Source: Actinomadura alba
GTDB lineage: Bacteria > Actinomycetota > Actinomycetes > Streptosporangiales > Streptosporangiaceae
DNA length: 64,000 bases
NCBI RefSeq assembly: GCF_014323705.1
Contig: NZ_JABVEC010000029.1
Location: forward strand, 24,106 to 88,105
Reading direction: 5' to 3'
The position numbers were made by a program, and so were the translations under genes. Within the stretch, counting starts at the first letter, position 1. Every line of letters starts with the position of its first letter. Shown here piece after piece: positions 8,207-17,020 of this stretch. The notes under the pieces are model-generated. The model did not search any database. It had not been told where the DNA came from and worked only from the letters and a program-made list of their open reading frames with translations.

Positions 8207-9523
8207 ATGACCGTAATTGTGATCGTCGCATGCCTGGTGACCGCCGGGGCGGAACTGTTTCTGGCCCGCGGCGCGCGCCGGGTGGCGGATCGGCTGGAGC
8301 GGCTGGAGGCTCTGACACTGCGCCAGGACGAGCGGATGGACTCGATGAGCGCGCGGCTCCGGAGCGCCGGGCCGGTGGCGGGCGCACGGGCGGGCACCGG
8401 CGCCGGCGGGCTGCACATCGGCGCCGTCGACACCGGGCGCGCTGACACCGGGCGCGCTGACACCGGGCGCACTGACACCGGGCGCGTCGACACCGGCACC
8501 GTCGACGCCGGGCTGCTCAGGGTCACGGACGAGACCGCGAGACTCCGTGAGCGGTTGAGCGCCCTCGAAGACGCCCGCCGTGTCGACCGCGACCTCTACG
8601 CGCATCTCGACGGGGCCGTCGAATCTCTCGAGCGCGTGGTCGCGAACGTGTTCAGGCTGACGGTCGGCGAACTCGACCAGGCGGCCGCCGGGACGCTGCG
8701 CGGGGCCCCGGCGGAACCCCGCGCCCGCCACGGCTCGGCGACCGCCGACACCGTGGATCTCGGTCATCCGCGCCGGCGAGGGCGGCGTCCGGCGGGCGTG
8801 GTCGCGCTGGTGCTGGCGACCGCCGCCGGCGCTCCGGTCGGCGCCGCCGTGCTCGGGCAGACCGGAGCCGCGATCCTGTCGCAGCTCCACCGGTTCCTCA
8901 CCACGTACGGCGGCGTGCTCGCGCTCGTGGCATCGACGTTATCCGTGGCCGCCGGCCTGATCGCCAGCGACCGTGTGCTCTTCTCCATCCGTCAGCGGAT
9001 CCTCGCCCAGGCCGCCCACCGGGCGGCGTCTCTGATCACTCTCGCGTTCCTCCTGGCGCACGTGGCCGTGATGGTGCTCACCAGGCACGCGTCGGCCCTT
9101 CAGGCGATCCTGCCGGTCGGCGCGGCACCGCTCGCCATCGGCACGGTCGCCGCGCACCTGCTCGTGCTGGTGTCCCTCACCGGGCTGGCACGTCGGCGCT
9201 TCGCGGACGGCCGGCGGCCGGGACTGTGGCGGGTGGCGCATCGGCTGGCCTACGTGGGATGGGCGCTGGCGATCCTGCACGGCCTGCTGGCGGGCCGCCG
9301 GCCGCCGGCGTGGGTGACCTGGTCCTACGCGCTGTCCCTCGCCGGGGCGAGCATGGCCCTGCTGACCAGGGCCGTCGTCATCATGCGGTCGCGCGGTGCG
9401 GCAGCCCCCGGCACCCGCCCCCGGCCGCGACCCGACCGGCGGGCAGCCGACCTCCCGGGGACCGACCGGGAGGGACCTGACCGGCGGCGTTCGCTCGAGC
9501 TCCCGGTGAAGGCGGAACGATGA
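8207..9523 (+). CDS. Membrane protein: N-terminal anchor, coiled coil and ferric-reductase-like transmembrane domain
   Basis: A 438-residue protein. An N-terminal hydrophobic anchor (MTVIVIVACLVTAGAELFL) leads into a charged helix (RVADRLERLEALTLRQDERM), a DTGRA repeat linker (about residues 75-98), and a second helical region (TARLRERLSALEDA...LDGAVESLERVV). From about residue 200 there are five or six hydrophobic segments with His residues at positions suited to b-type haem (AHRAASLITLAFLLAHVAVM, HLLVLVSLTGLARRRF, WRVAHRLAYVGWALAILHGLLAG), as in ferric-reductase-like/cytochrome b domains. The downstream flavoprotein starts within its stop (ATGA), so the two probably form one electron-transfer unit. 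The first about 140 residues are shared with the protein at 11114. Confidence 0.75.
   Translation: MTVIVIVACLVTAGAELFLARGARRVADRLERLEALTLRQDERMDSMSARLRSAGPVAGARAGTGAGGLHIGAVDTGRADTGRADTGRTDTGRVDTGTVDAGLLRVTDETARLRERLSALEDARRVDRDLYAHLDGAVESLERVVANVFRLTVGELDQAAAGTLRGAPAEPRARHGSATADTVDLGHPRRRGRRPAGVVALVLATAAGAPVGAAVLGQTGAAILSQLHRFLTTYGGVLALVASTLSVAAGLIASDRVLFSIRQRILAQAAHRAASLITLAFLLAHVAVMVLTRHASALQAILPVGAAPLAIGTVAAHLLVLVSLTGLARRRFADGRRPGLWRVAHRLAYVGWALAILHGLLAGRRPPAWVTWSYALSLAGASMALLTRAVVIMRSRGAAAPGTRPRPRPDRRAADLPGTDREGPDRRRSLELPVKAER
8429..8500 (+). repeat. 15-bp tandem repeat coding DTGRA linker
   Basis: Four full units and one partial unit of GACACCGGGCGCGCT encode Asp-Thr-Gly-Arg-Ala/Thr/Val repeats between two helical segments of the membrane protein. 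The unit is in frame, so copy number can change without breaking the gene. Confidence 0.85.
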
Positions 9524-10968
9524 CCGGCCCGGCGGTGACCCACATCGGCACGCCGAGGCTGACACTCGGGTTCGACCGGTTCGACCGGCTCGATCTGGAC
9601 CGCCATCGAGCGACGCACGGCCGGCTCCACGAACCGCGGCTCGGCAGGCTGACCGCGATGGCCGAGCGGGTCGATCTGCGGGGCCGGGGGGGCGCAGGGT
9701 TCCCGTTCGCCCGGAAGCTCCGGTCGGTCGGGCGGCACCTGGCCGACGGCGCCGAGATCACCGTGGTGGTCAACGGGGCCGAGGGCGAGCCGGGCAGCGT
9801 CAAGGACCAGATGCTGCTGACGCGGGCGCCGCACCTGGTGCTCGACGGCGCCGAGATCGCGGCGCGGGCTCTCAACAGCCGCGACGTGATCGTCGCCATC
9901 ACCGGCGACGGGCCGGCACGGCAGTCGATCCTCGCGGCGGCCGGCGAACGCCGCCTGCCCGTGCGCGTCGTCGAGGTGTCGGGGCGGTTCATCTCCGGCG
10001 AGAGCGGCACGGTGGTCCGCGCCGTCAACGGCGACGTGCCGGTGCCCCCCGGCCGCGACGTCCGTACCAGCGACTCGGGCGTGTCCGGCCGCCCCACCCT
10101 GTTGTCCAACACCGAGACCTTCGCGCAGCTGGCGCTGCTGGCCTCCCTCGGCACGGACGCGTACGCCCGCGTCGGCACCCGCGACGAGCCTGGCACGCTG
10201 CTGCTCACCGTCGCGGGCGGCACCGTCGTGGAGACACCCGTGGGAACGCCTCTCGGCACCGTTCTGGAACGGTCCGGCGTGTCCGCCGGCCAAGGCGTCC
10301 TGGTCGGCGGCTACCACGGCGGCTGGCTCGCGCCCGCCGCGACCCGCTCACCCGTCTCCCGTGCCGGGATGGCCGCCGCGGGCGGCACTCTGGGGGCCGG
10401 TGTCGTCCTGCCCCTGGCACCGGGCACCTGCCCGCTCGGCGAGGTCATCCGGGTGACCGCCTACCTCGCCGCCGAGTCCGCCGGCCAGTGCGGTCCCTGC
10501 CGCTTCGGGCTGCCCGAGACCGTACGCGCCCTCACCGCCCTCGCCGACGGGACGGGCACCCGGAGTGGCGTCCGCGCGGCGGCCGACATCGGCCGTGGCC
10601 GTGGCGCGTGTTCCCACCCCGACGGCACCGCCCGATTCGTTCTGTCCGCACTCGACGTCTTCGACCACGACATCAACGCCCATCAGACGCGCGAGGGATG
10701 CGGACTCCCCGTGCACGGCCTCATTCCCCTGGCGGGCTCCGGCGGCGACGCCAGGCTCACCGTCGACTGGACCCGCTGTGACGGACATGGCCTGTGCGCT
10801 CATCTGGCACCGGAGCTCATCCGCCTGGACCGCGACGGTTACCCCGTACTGCTCGAGACCACGGTCCCGCCGTGGGGGGAACGCGACGCCCGGCGGGCCG
10901 TCTCCATGTGCCCCGCGCTCGCTCTGCGCCTCGCCCCCAGAGGCGCCCCGACGATCCGAGGAAGGTGA
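9520..10968 (+). CDS. NuoF-like NADH-binding flavoprotein fused to a C-terminal ferredoxin
   Basis: A 482-residue protein. RGRGGAGFPFARKL (about 50-63) and NGAEGEPGSVKD (about 87-98) match the FMN/NADH site of the 51-kDa subunit of complex I and formate dehydrogenases. An SLBB-like segment follows, then ESAGQCGPCRFG with the Cys pattern of the NuoF 4Fe-4S cluster. The last about 70 residues are a separate ferredoxin: CDGHGLCAHLAPE and VSMCP match the single-cluster (3Fe-4S type) ferredoxins that serve P450s. Inferred flow is NAD(P)H to FMN to FeS to ferredoxin to the haem of the protein encoded just upstream; start and stop overlap as ATGA. The final acceptor is unknown. Confidence 0.85.
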   Translation: MTGPAVTHIGTPRLTLGFDRFDRLDLDRHRATHGRLHEPRLGRLTAMAERVDLRGRGGAGFPFARKLRSVGRHLADGAEITVVVNGAEGEPGSVKDQMLLTRAPHLVLDGAEIAARALNSRDVIVAITGDGPARQSILAAAGERRLPVRVVEVSGRFISGESGTVVRAVNGDVPVPPGRDVRTSDSGVSGRPTLLSNTETFAQLALLASLGTDAYARVGTRDEPGTLLLTVAGGTVVETPVGTPLGTVLERSGVSAGQGVLVGGYHGGWLAPAATRSPVSRAGMAAAGGTLGAGVVLPLAPGTCPLGEVIRVTAYLAAESAGQCGPCRFGLPETVRALTALADGTGTRSGVRAAADIGRGRGACSHPDGTARFVLSALDVFDHDINAHQTREGCGLPVHGLIPLAGSGGDARLTVDWTRCDGHGLCAHLAPELIRLDRDGYPVLLETTVPPWGERDARRAVSMCPALALRLAPRGAPTIRGR

Positions 10969-11022
10969 CGGTGAAAAGCCACCAGAACCCGGGCGAACAG
11001 CCACGACGCCGTACGGCACCCC

Positions 11023-11052
11023 ATGACAGAGGACGGCCGGGTGCCTTATCGT
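11023..11052 (+). promoter_or_regulatory. Sigma70-type promoter, copy 2 of duplicated leader
   Basis: ATGACA (11023-11028), an 18-bp spacer, then TATCGT (11047-11052), ending 61 bases before ATG 11114. It is nearly superimposable on the promoter at 8117-8146, including GGGCGAACAGC upstream and TATCGTCCTGGCACGACG at the -10. Confidence 0.6.
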
Positions 11053-11113
11053 CCTGGCACGACGCGGGCTGTGCCGTCACCCGGGGGGACGGTCCAGGTC
11101 ATGAGGAGCGACC

Positions 11114-12130
11114 ATGACCGTGATAGTGATCCTGGCGTGCCTGGCCATCGCCGGCGCGGAACTCTACATGGCCCGTAGCGCTCGTGAGATGGCGAACCGG
11201 CTGAAGAAGCTGGAGGCCATCGCGCGGGTCCACGATCAGCGCATCCAGGCGATGACCGGTGGCACCGCTCCCGCCGGAACCACCGCCCCGATCACCACCT
11301 CCCCCAGTAGCACCTCCCCCCGTAGCACGGCGCCGGACAGGACGGACACCACCGGGTCGGGCGCCGCCGACACCGCCGCCCAGCTGGCGCGGCTCGCCGC
11401 CGAGACCACCCGGTTGCGCGACCGGCTCGAGGGGCTCGAAGAGGCCCGCGACACCGAGCGGAGGCTCTACGCGCGCGTCGACGGCACGGTCGAGTCGTTG
11501 GAACGGATGGTCGGTGAGGTGCTGAGGCATACCATCGGACAACTCGAGGAGGCGGTGGCCCGGTCGCTCGGTGGCCTGCCCGCTGACCTCGATCCCGACT
11601 CCGGCACCGTCCGCGGTGTCCTGTGCGGAGCGGCCTCAGTCTCGCCCGACCCGCTGATCCGGGCCTACGAGCGGTGCGCCAGGGACACCGGCCTGCGGAT
11701 CCGGTTCCAGGCACCGCGCGCGGCGGCGCCGTGGCACGCGCGCTACTACCTGGCCGGCAAGGATCCCAGGGAGCTCGAACGGGACTTCCTCGCACTGCTG
11801 GGCGGTGCGCGCTCCCCGTCGGGCACGCCTGCGCAGGCCGCGTTCGACGGACTGCTGAGCACGCTCGGCGACCTGCCGTCCGGATTCGCGCAGATCGGCC
11901 CGATGGTGGCCGTACGCGTTCCGGAGGCGCTGCTGTGCGGGGTGCTCACGCTCGCCGAGACGCGGGACTTCGACGCCGAGGCGTTCGTGGCCGAACCCGC
12001 CGCTCTCGCCGGCCGGCTGCGCGGCCTCCCCGCCGAACGCGTCCGCGACCAGACGACCGACCAGACGATGCCTGCTCCCCCCAACGGGTCCGGCCCGGGC
12101 CCGGATCTCAGCGCGGCACCACGGCCCTGA
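11114..12130 (+). CDS. Membrane-anchored coiled-coil protein paralogous to the ferric-reductase-like protein's N terminus
   Basis: A 338-residue protein of unknown function. Residues 1-145 parallel the protein at 8207: hydrophobic anchor (MTVIVILACLAIAGAELYMA), charged helix (MANRLKKLEAIARVHDQRI), Thr/Ser-rich linker, and helical TTRLRDRLEGLEEARDTERRLYARVDGTVESLERMV. The C-terminal half is soluble and unrelated (SPDPLIRAYERCARDTGLRIRF, ARYYLAGKDPRELERDFLALL), with no transmembrane segments or known motif. Sharing both an anchor and a promoter suggests it acts in the same membrane complex, for example as a partner or regulator of the redox pair; this is inference. Confidence 0.7.
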   Translation: MTVIVILACLAIAGAELYMARSAREMANRLKKLEAIARVHDQRIQAMTGGTAPAGTTAPITTSPSSTSPRSTAPDRTDTTGSGAADTAAQLARLAAETTRLRDRLEGLEEARDTERRLYARVDGTVESLERMVGEVLRHTIGQLEEAVARSLGGLPADLDPDSGTVRGVLCGAASVSPDPLIRAYERCARDTGLRIRFQAPRAAAPWHARYYLAGKDPRELERDFLALLGGARSPSGTPAQAAFDGLLSTLGDLPSGFAQIGPMVAVRVPEALLCGVLTLAETRDFDAEAFVAEPAALAGRLRGLPAERVRDQTTDQTMPAPPNGSGPGPDLSAAPRP

Positions 12131-12223
12131 CCCTGCCGACCGGCACGAACTGTTCGCCTCGACGGCATCCGATGGCCGTTCAACGAGCGTGGGCACGTCA
12201 GTCCGCGCGGCGACAGTCCTGTT

Positions 12224-13195
12224 GTGGAGGCAATCCCCTTCGGCAGGCTCCATTGGGGTTTCCTGCCGGCCCTCATCGGCCTGTCGGCACTGCACTACGT
12301 CTTCGCCGCCCGCTGCGTCCAGGCCGCCTCGCGACCGCGCCTGCCGATGCGCGAGACGCTCATGACACAGTTCTCGGCGGCCGCGGCCAACCGGCTCACC
12401 CCCGCGGGGCTCGGCGCGGCGGCCGTCAACGTCCGCTTCCTGAACTGCCGTGGCGTGCCGGCCGGGGAGGCGGTCGCCACGGTCGCGGCCGTGCAGGTCG
12501 TGGGTGCCATCGCGGACCTGCTGCTGTTCGTGGTCGTCGTTCTCGCCGGTCACTGGACCGGAGGTGGCGGCGGCGACCTGCTGTCGGCCATGGGAGGACA
12601 CGCCACCGACATCGCCCGCAGGTTGCCGCTCCCGCTCCAGGCGGCCGTGGCGCTCATCGTGACCGCGGCGCTCGTCTGGTGGTACCGGTCGTCCCGGCGT
12701 TCCGGCTCGGCCTCATCGGCGCTGGCCGGCATCGCCGATCTCGTGCGCCGACCCGCTGATCTGCTGTCACTACTGCTCTTCTCGGCCGGGACGACCCTGG
12801 TGATGGGAACGGCGTTCACCATCAGCGTGCTGGCCGTTCCCGGTGCCACCGGCCCCGCGGAGGCGCAGACGCTGCTCATCGCCTATCTGCTGGGCTCGGC
12901 CGCGGCCACTGCGGTGCCCACCCCGTCCGGGCTGGGCTCGACCGAGGCCGCCCTCGTCGCCGTACTCGCCTCGTCGGACGTCGCCGCGGGTCACGCCGTG
13001 CAGGCCGTCCTGTTGTTCCGCGTGATCACCTACTGGGCCCCGGTGCCGGTCGGTCTGCTCACCACCGGGCCGTTGCGGAGACGTTCCGTGCCGACCGCCG
13101 GGCCGGCCACAGTACCGACCGCCGTGCCGGCCACAGTACCGACCACTCTGCCGACCGCCGGGCCGACCAGCTTGTCCGCCCCGGGAACTACCTGA
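12224..13195 (+). CDS. Lysylphosphatidylglycerol-synthase-type transmembrane protein, N terminus apparently shortened
   Basis: A 323-residue hydrophobic protein. NRLTPAGLGAAAVNVRFL, PTPSGLGSTEAALVAVL and LFRVITYWAPVPVGLL are typical of the LPG_synthase_TM (YbhN/AglD-like) family. Family members normally have one more membrane segment before the region matched here by RLHWGFLPALIG. The reading frame is open back to the stop codon of the preceding gene (12128-12130) but has no ATG/GTG/TTG before GTG 12224, so the first segment seems lost. The C-terminal 35 residues are a Pro/Thr-rich repeat tail. The family is often implicated in moving or modifying lipids; the substrate here is unknown. Confidence 0.65.
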   Translation: MEAIPFGRLHWGFLPALIGLSALHYVFAARCVQAASRPRLPMRETLMTQFSAAAANRLTPAGLGAAAVNVRFLNCRGVPAGEAVATVAAVQVVGAIADLLLFVVVVLAGHWTGGGGGDLLSAMGGHATDIARRLPLPLQAAVALIVTAALVWWYRSSRRSGSASSALAGIADLVRRPADLLSLLLFSAGTTLVMGTAFTISVLAVPGATGPAEAQTLLIAYLLGSAAATAVPTPSGLGSTEAALVAVLASSDVAAGHAVQAVLLFRVITYWAPVPVGLLTTGPLRRRSVPTAGPATVPTAVPATVPTTLPTAGPTSLSAPGTT

Positions 13196-13254
13196 TCCGA
13201 GGGCGACCGCCAGTGCCGCCATCCCGGCGGACGCCACCGTTCGGCCGGACGACC

Positions 13255-14196
13255 TCAGCCGCGCCGCTCCGCGGGCAATCCGTCCAGCCGCCGCAGGATC
13301 ACTCCCTCGCGCAGAGCCCAGGGACAGATCTCCAGCTGCGACAACCCGAAGAGGTCCATGGTGGCGTCGGCGACTATCGCGCCGGCGGGCAGCTGCGGCG
13401 CCCTCCCTTCGGAGACTCCGGGCAGCTCGGCGCGCTCGGCCACGGACATCTGCGCCAGCCGCTCGGCCCAGTCGGTGACGTCGCTGTGCTTCAGCGCCCG
13501 CCGCACCCGCTCTCCCTCGCTCGACGGGGCGGCACCGGTGATACGGGCGAGCTGCTTGAACGTCTTGGAGGTGGCCACCGCGTGGTCGGGCGGGCCAATG
13601 CGCAGCACGTCACCGACCGTACGCGCGATCTCGGCGCGCACATGCTTGCGCAGGCGCCGTACCTCGCCCGCGGGCGGCGGGTCCTCGGTGAACCAGTCGT
13701 GGGTGAGCCGCCCCGCGCCGAGCGGCAACGAGATCGCCGCGTCCGGCTCCTCGTCGAGCCCGGAGGCGATCTCGAGTGAGCCGCCGCCGATGTCCAGCAC
13801 CAACAGGCGGCCGGACGACCAGCCGAACCAGCGGCGTACGGCCAGGAAGGTCAGCCGTGACTCGGCCTCGCCGGAGAGCACGTCGATGGCGACCCCGGTC
13901 TCGTCCCGGATGCCCTTGATGATCTCGTCGCCGTTGACCGCGTCGCGCACCGCCGAGGTGGCGAACGCCATGAGGTCCTCGACGCCCTTGTCCTCGGCCA
14001 CCTGCAGGGCCTCCACGATGAACCTGCGCAGCGACACCGCGCACTCGTCCGACAGCCGGTTGCCGTCGAGCAGGTGCGCGGTGAGCTTCAGATGGGCCTT
14101 GTGAGAGTAGGCGGGAACCGGCCGGGCACCACGGTGCGCGTCCACCACCAGGAGGTGCACCGTGTTGGAGCCGATGTCGAGTACGCCGAGTCGCAT
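13255..14196 (-). CDS. ppx: Exopolyphosphatase / guanosine pentaphosphatase family protein
   Basis: A 313-residue member of the Ppx/GppA actin-like fold. LGVDIGSNTVHLL-type P-loop (LDIGSNTVHLL) is at the N terminus, and the second phosphate loop is LVLDIGGGSLEIA; TSAVRDAVN lies between them. The family releases phosphate from polyphosphate or converts pppGpp to ppGpp. The length matches the short actinobacterial Ppx lacking a C-terminal HD domain. It is divergent from the PPOX gene at 14371. Confidence 0.9.
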   Translation of the reverse strand: MRLGVLDIGSNTVHLLVVDAHRGARPVPAYSHKAHLKLTAHLLDGNRLSDECAVSLRRFIVEALQVAEDKGVEDLMAFATSAVRDAVNGDEIIKGIRDETGVAIDVLSGEAESRLTFLAVRRWFGWSSGRLLVLDIGGGSLEIASGLDEEPDAAISLPLGAGRLTHDWFTEDPPPAGEVRRLRKHVRAEIARTVGDVLRIGPPDHAVATSKTFKQLARITGAAPSSEGERVRRALKHSDVTDWAERLAQMSVAERAELPGVSEGRAPQLPAGAIVADATMDLFGLSQLEICPWALREGVILRRLDGLPAERRG

Positions 14197-14277
14197 GATG
14201 TGACGCTATCCAACCGGACGGGATATTCCGCCTCGGGTCAGGACCTAAACCTGGCCAGGGGTCGCCCCCCATCGATG

Positions 14278-14294
14278 GTTCTGCACAACAGAAC
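14278..14294. promoter_or_regulatory. Perfect palindrome between ppx and PPOX gene
   Basis: GTTCTG-CACAA-CAGAAC, 6-base arms around 5 bases, lies in the divergent intergenic space 81 bp from the ppx start and 76 bp from the PPOX start. It is a candidate operator; the regulator is unknown. Confidence 0.4.
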
Positions 14295-14370
14295 GATCGT
14301 CTTCATAACGGAACACTCACAGTCATGACGCGAGGGGAATAGTTCACCGGCGAAGGACGTTGCGGCGGCC

Positions 14371-14793
14371 ATGACGGATGACGCGCTTCTCTCCCTGCTC
14401 TCGAGCCGGCACCAGGGTGTGCTGGTCACGCTGAAGAGCGACGGCCGGCCACAGCTGTCGAACGTGGTCTACGCCTTCGACGAGCCCGCCCGGCTGATCC
14501 GGGTGTCCGTCACCGACGACCGGGCCAAGACCCGGAATCTGCGCCGCGACCCGCGCGCGAGCCTCCACGTCACCACCGAGAAGTTCTGGCCCTACGCCGT
14601 GGCCGAGGGCGACGCGGAGCTGTCACCCGTGGCGACCCACGTCGACGACGCGACCGTCGACGAGTTGGTCGAGCTCTATCGCGCGATCCAGGGCGAGCAT
14701 CCCGACTGGGACGAGTACCGGGCCGCCATGACCGCCGAACGGCGGCTGGTGCTGCGCCTGAGCGTCGACCGGGTGTACGGGATCCGCGCCTGA
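14371..14793 (+). CDS. PPOX-class F420-dependent oxidoreductase
   Basis: A 140-residue split-barrel flavin/F420-binding protein. HQGVLVTLKSDGRPQLSNVVYAF at the N terminus, KTRNLRRDPRASLHV in the middle and HPDWDEYRAAMTAERRLVLRLSVDRVYGI at the end are typical of actinobacterial F420-binding PPOX proteins, which reduce small hydrophobic substrates with F420H2. It resembles the protein at 39324. The substrate cannot be read from the sequence. Confidence 0.88.
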   Translation: MTDDALLSLLSSRHQGVLVTLKSDGRPQLSNVVYAFDEPARLIRVSVTDDRAKTRNLRRDPRASLHVTTEKFWPYAVAEGDAELSPVATHVDDATVDELVELYRAIQGEHPDWDEYRAAMTAERRLVLRLSVDRVYGIRA

Positions 14794-14809
14794 GGCCGCG
14801 CCGCGACGG

Positions 14810-16237
14810 TCAGCCGGCACGATGCAGTGTCGCCTCGGCCGTGCCGGGCCCATCCTGTTCCCGCCAGCGGTAGCCGAGCTCGTGCTCACCGTGCCGGGCC
14901 AGCGTCACGGTGCCGTCGAGGCACCCGCCCGACCGGAAGGCGACCCGGAAGGTCAGCTCGTCACCGGCGGAGTCGACCAGGTCGAGTTCACCCTCGCACG
15001 GCTCCTCGGGCAATCTCAGATGGGCGCCGCGGTCCCCAGGCCGCATCATGATCATGACTGGTACGTCCATCGTCTCAATCTCGCCGTCGCGCTCGGTCGC
15101 GCGTCCGCGCCACGCCCCGCCGAACGCCTCCGGGATCGTCCCCTCGGGTGGACCGGGTGGCGACTGCGTCTCGGGCGGGCCGGACACCTCCGGAGTCGCG
15201 GGCGCGCCCCCGGCCGGCACCGTGCGGTCACCCCGGCCGAGGTTCACCAGTCCCACCCCGGCGAGCAGCACCAGCGCGGCCACGCCGACCGCGGCCAGCG
15301 GCCGTCCCCGTACCTTCTCGCTCACCCGGTCACGAAACGGCAGGACCGTGGTCCAGGCGACGGGGTGCCGGCCCGCGAGCGCCCGGTTCGCGGCGACGCT
15401 CATAGTCAGGTCGTCCGGGCGGCCCTCGGCGTCCACCGGCGCGGACGGGTCGACCAGGCGCACCAGCAGCGCCCGGGCACGCGGGCGCTCGGCGGGTTTC
15501 TTGGCCAGGCAGGCCGCGAGCAGTTCGCGCAGCTGCGGCGGAACCCCGGTCAGGTCCGGCACCGCGTGCGCGATCCGGTTCAGCACGGCGGCGATGGTGT
15601 CGTCTCCGAACGGGGGTCGCCCGGTCGCGGCGAACACCATGGTGGAGGCCCACGCGAACACGTCGGCGGCCGGCGACGGCGGTTCCCCGTTCAGCTGCTC
15701 GGGGGCGAGATAGGCCGGCGTTCCCATGAGATGCGTGGTCACCGTGCCCGCCTCGATCGGGCGGGCGATGCCGAAGTCCACGACCCGCGGGCCGTCGGGG
15801 CCCAGGAGCACGTTGGCCGGTTTCAGGTCGCGGTGGAGCACTCCGGCCCCGTGGATCGCGGTGAGCGCGGTCGCGGTGCCCACGACCAGCCGGTCCAGTT
15901 CGCCTCCGCGCAGCGGTCCGTCGCGTTCGACCCGCTCCTGCAGGGACGGGCCGTCGACGTACTCACTGACCACGTACGGGCGGACGTCCTCGCCACTGAA
16001 GTGGATCACCCGGGCGGTGCAGAAGGGGGCCACACGCTCGCAAGCCGCCAGTTCCCGGGCCAGCCGGCCCCGGACCACGGGATCGGCGTCGGCCTTCAGC
16101 ACCTTGACGGCGACCCGCTCGCCTCCGGGCCCATGCCCGAGGTAGACCACGCCCTGCCCGCCCTCGCCGAGGCGGCCGATCAGCCGGAAACCGCCTAACT
16201 CACGCGGGTCGCCAGGCTCCAAGGAGACGGCTGACAT
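14810..16237 (-). CDS. Transmembrane serine/threonine protein kinase
   Basis: A 475-residue Hanks-type kinase. The glycine loop GRLGEGGQGVVYLG, ATP-binding Lys (VAVKVLK), catalytic HRDLKPANVLL, DFGIARP and APEQL are all intact, so it should be active. A single membrane segment follows (AAVGVAALVLLAGVGLVNL, about 315-335), then an extracellular Pro-rich stalk and a C-terminal domain of about 100 residues (FGGAWRGRATERDGE, MRPGDRGAHLRLPEEPCEGEL) without PASTA repeats. It is likely a sensor of an extracellular signal. ATG 16237 is preceded by GGAGA. Confidence 0.92.
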   Translation of the reverse strand: MSAVSLEPGDPRELGGFRLIGRLGEGGQGVVYLGHGPGGERVAVKVLKADADPVVRGRLARELAACERVAPFCTARVIHFSGEDVRPYVVSEYVDGPSLQERVERDGPLRGGELDRLVVGTATALTAIHGAGVLHRDLKPANVLLGPDGPRVVDFGIARPIEAGTVTTHLMGTPAYLAPEQLNGEPPSPAADVFAWASTMVFAATGRPPFGDDTIAAVLNRIAHAVPDLTGVPPQLRELLAACLAKKPAERPRARALLVRLVDPSAPVDAEGRPDDLTMSVAANRALAGRHPVAWTTVLPFRDRVSEKVRGRPLAAVGVAALVLLAGVGLVNLGRGDRTVPAGGAPATPEVSGPPETQSPPGPPEGTIPEAFGGAWRGRATERDGEIETMDVPVMIMMRPGDRGAHLRLPEEPCEGELDLVDSAGDELTFRVAFRSGGCLDGTVTLARHGEHELGYRWREQDGPGTAEATLHRAG

Positions 16238-16339
16238 CGGATCTCCACGTTCTGTCGCGAACCGAACACATCCGGTATCCCACCGTACTGTCGCGCGGCC
16301 GTGCTGTCGCGAGTGAACGTGACCGTCGACGATGCCGGA

Positions 16340-17020
16340 CTAGCCTTCGAGGGCGCGTTGCACGCCGGGCTCCGCCGGCCCGAGGAAGTGGGGGCGTGGC
16401 CGGCGGACCAGGTCGGACAGCGCCTTGACCGAGGCCGCCAGCTCCCGGACGTATCCGACATTGGTCGGCACCACCGCCACCGCAGAGGAGTCATGGCCGA
16501 CGCCGGAGGCCTCGATCCCGGCCCTCCGGCACGTGGCCACCGCACGCGGCAGGTGGAACCGCTGCGTGACGACGACCGCCCGCCGCACCCCGAAGACCCG
16601 CCGCGCCCGCACGCACGAGTCCCAGGTGTCGAAGCCCGCGTAGTCCAGAACGATCTTGGTCGCCGGGATCCCCTGACCGACCAGGTAGTCGCGCATCGCC
16701 GTGGGCTCGTCATAGGACTTGACGCCGTTGTCGCCGGTGACGAGGATCGCCCGCACGCCTCCGAGCCGGTAGAGGCGGGCCGCCACGTCGAGCCGGCCGG
16801 CGAGGAATCTCGAGGGCCTGCCGTGCTTCAGCCCGGCACCGAACACCAGCGCCACCGGCGCCGCGGGCACCCGTTCGACCGGGAACCGGTGCGGCCCCGT
16901 CGAGGCGTGCATCCACGCCGACGGCACGGCGATCAGGTATCCCATCAGCAGCGACGCGACGATCCCCGGCAATGCCCAGCGCCGCGCTGCGGCCGACCAA
17001 GGCGGGCGCACACGTTCCAT
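16340..17020 (-). CDS. YdcF/SanA-like (DUF218) membrane protein
   Basis: A 226-residue protein with an N-terminal membrane segment (about 15-35, LPGIVASLLMGYLIAVPSAW) and a DUF218 domain: ALVFGAGLKHGRPS, AILVTGDNG, SYDEPTAMRDYLVGQGIP, DTWDSCVRARRVFGVRRAVVVTQRFHLPRAV. SanA and relatives affect the cell-envelope barrier; the biochemical activity is not established. It lies 102 bp upstream of the kinase gene on the same strand. Confidence 0.85.
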   Translation of the reverse strand: MERVRPPWSAAARRWALPGIVASLLMGYLIAVPSAWMHASTGPHRFPVERVPAAPVALVFGAGLKHGRPSRFLAGRLDVAARLYRLGGVRAILVTGDNGVKSYDEPTAMRDYLVGQGIPATKIVLDYAGFDTWDSCVRARRVFGVRRAVVVTQRFHLPRAVATCRRAGIEASGVGHDSSAVAVVPTNVGYVRELAASVKALSDLVRRPRPHFLGPAEPGVQRALEG

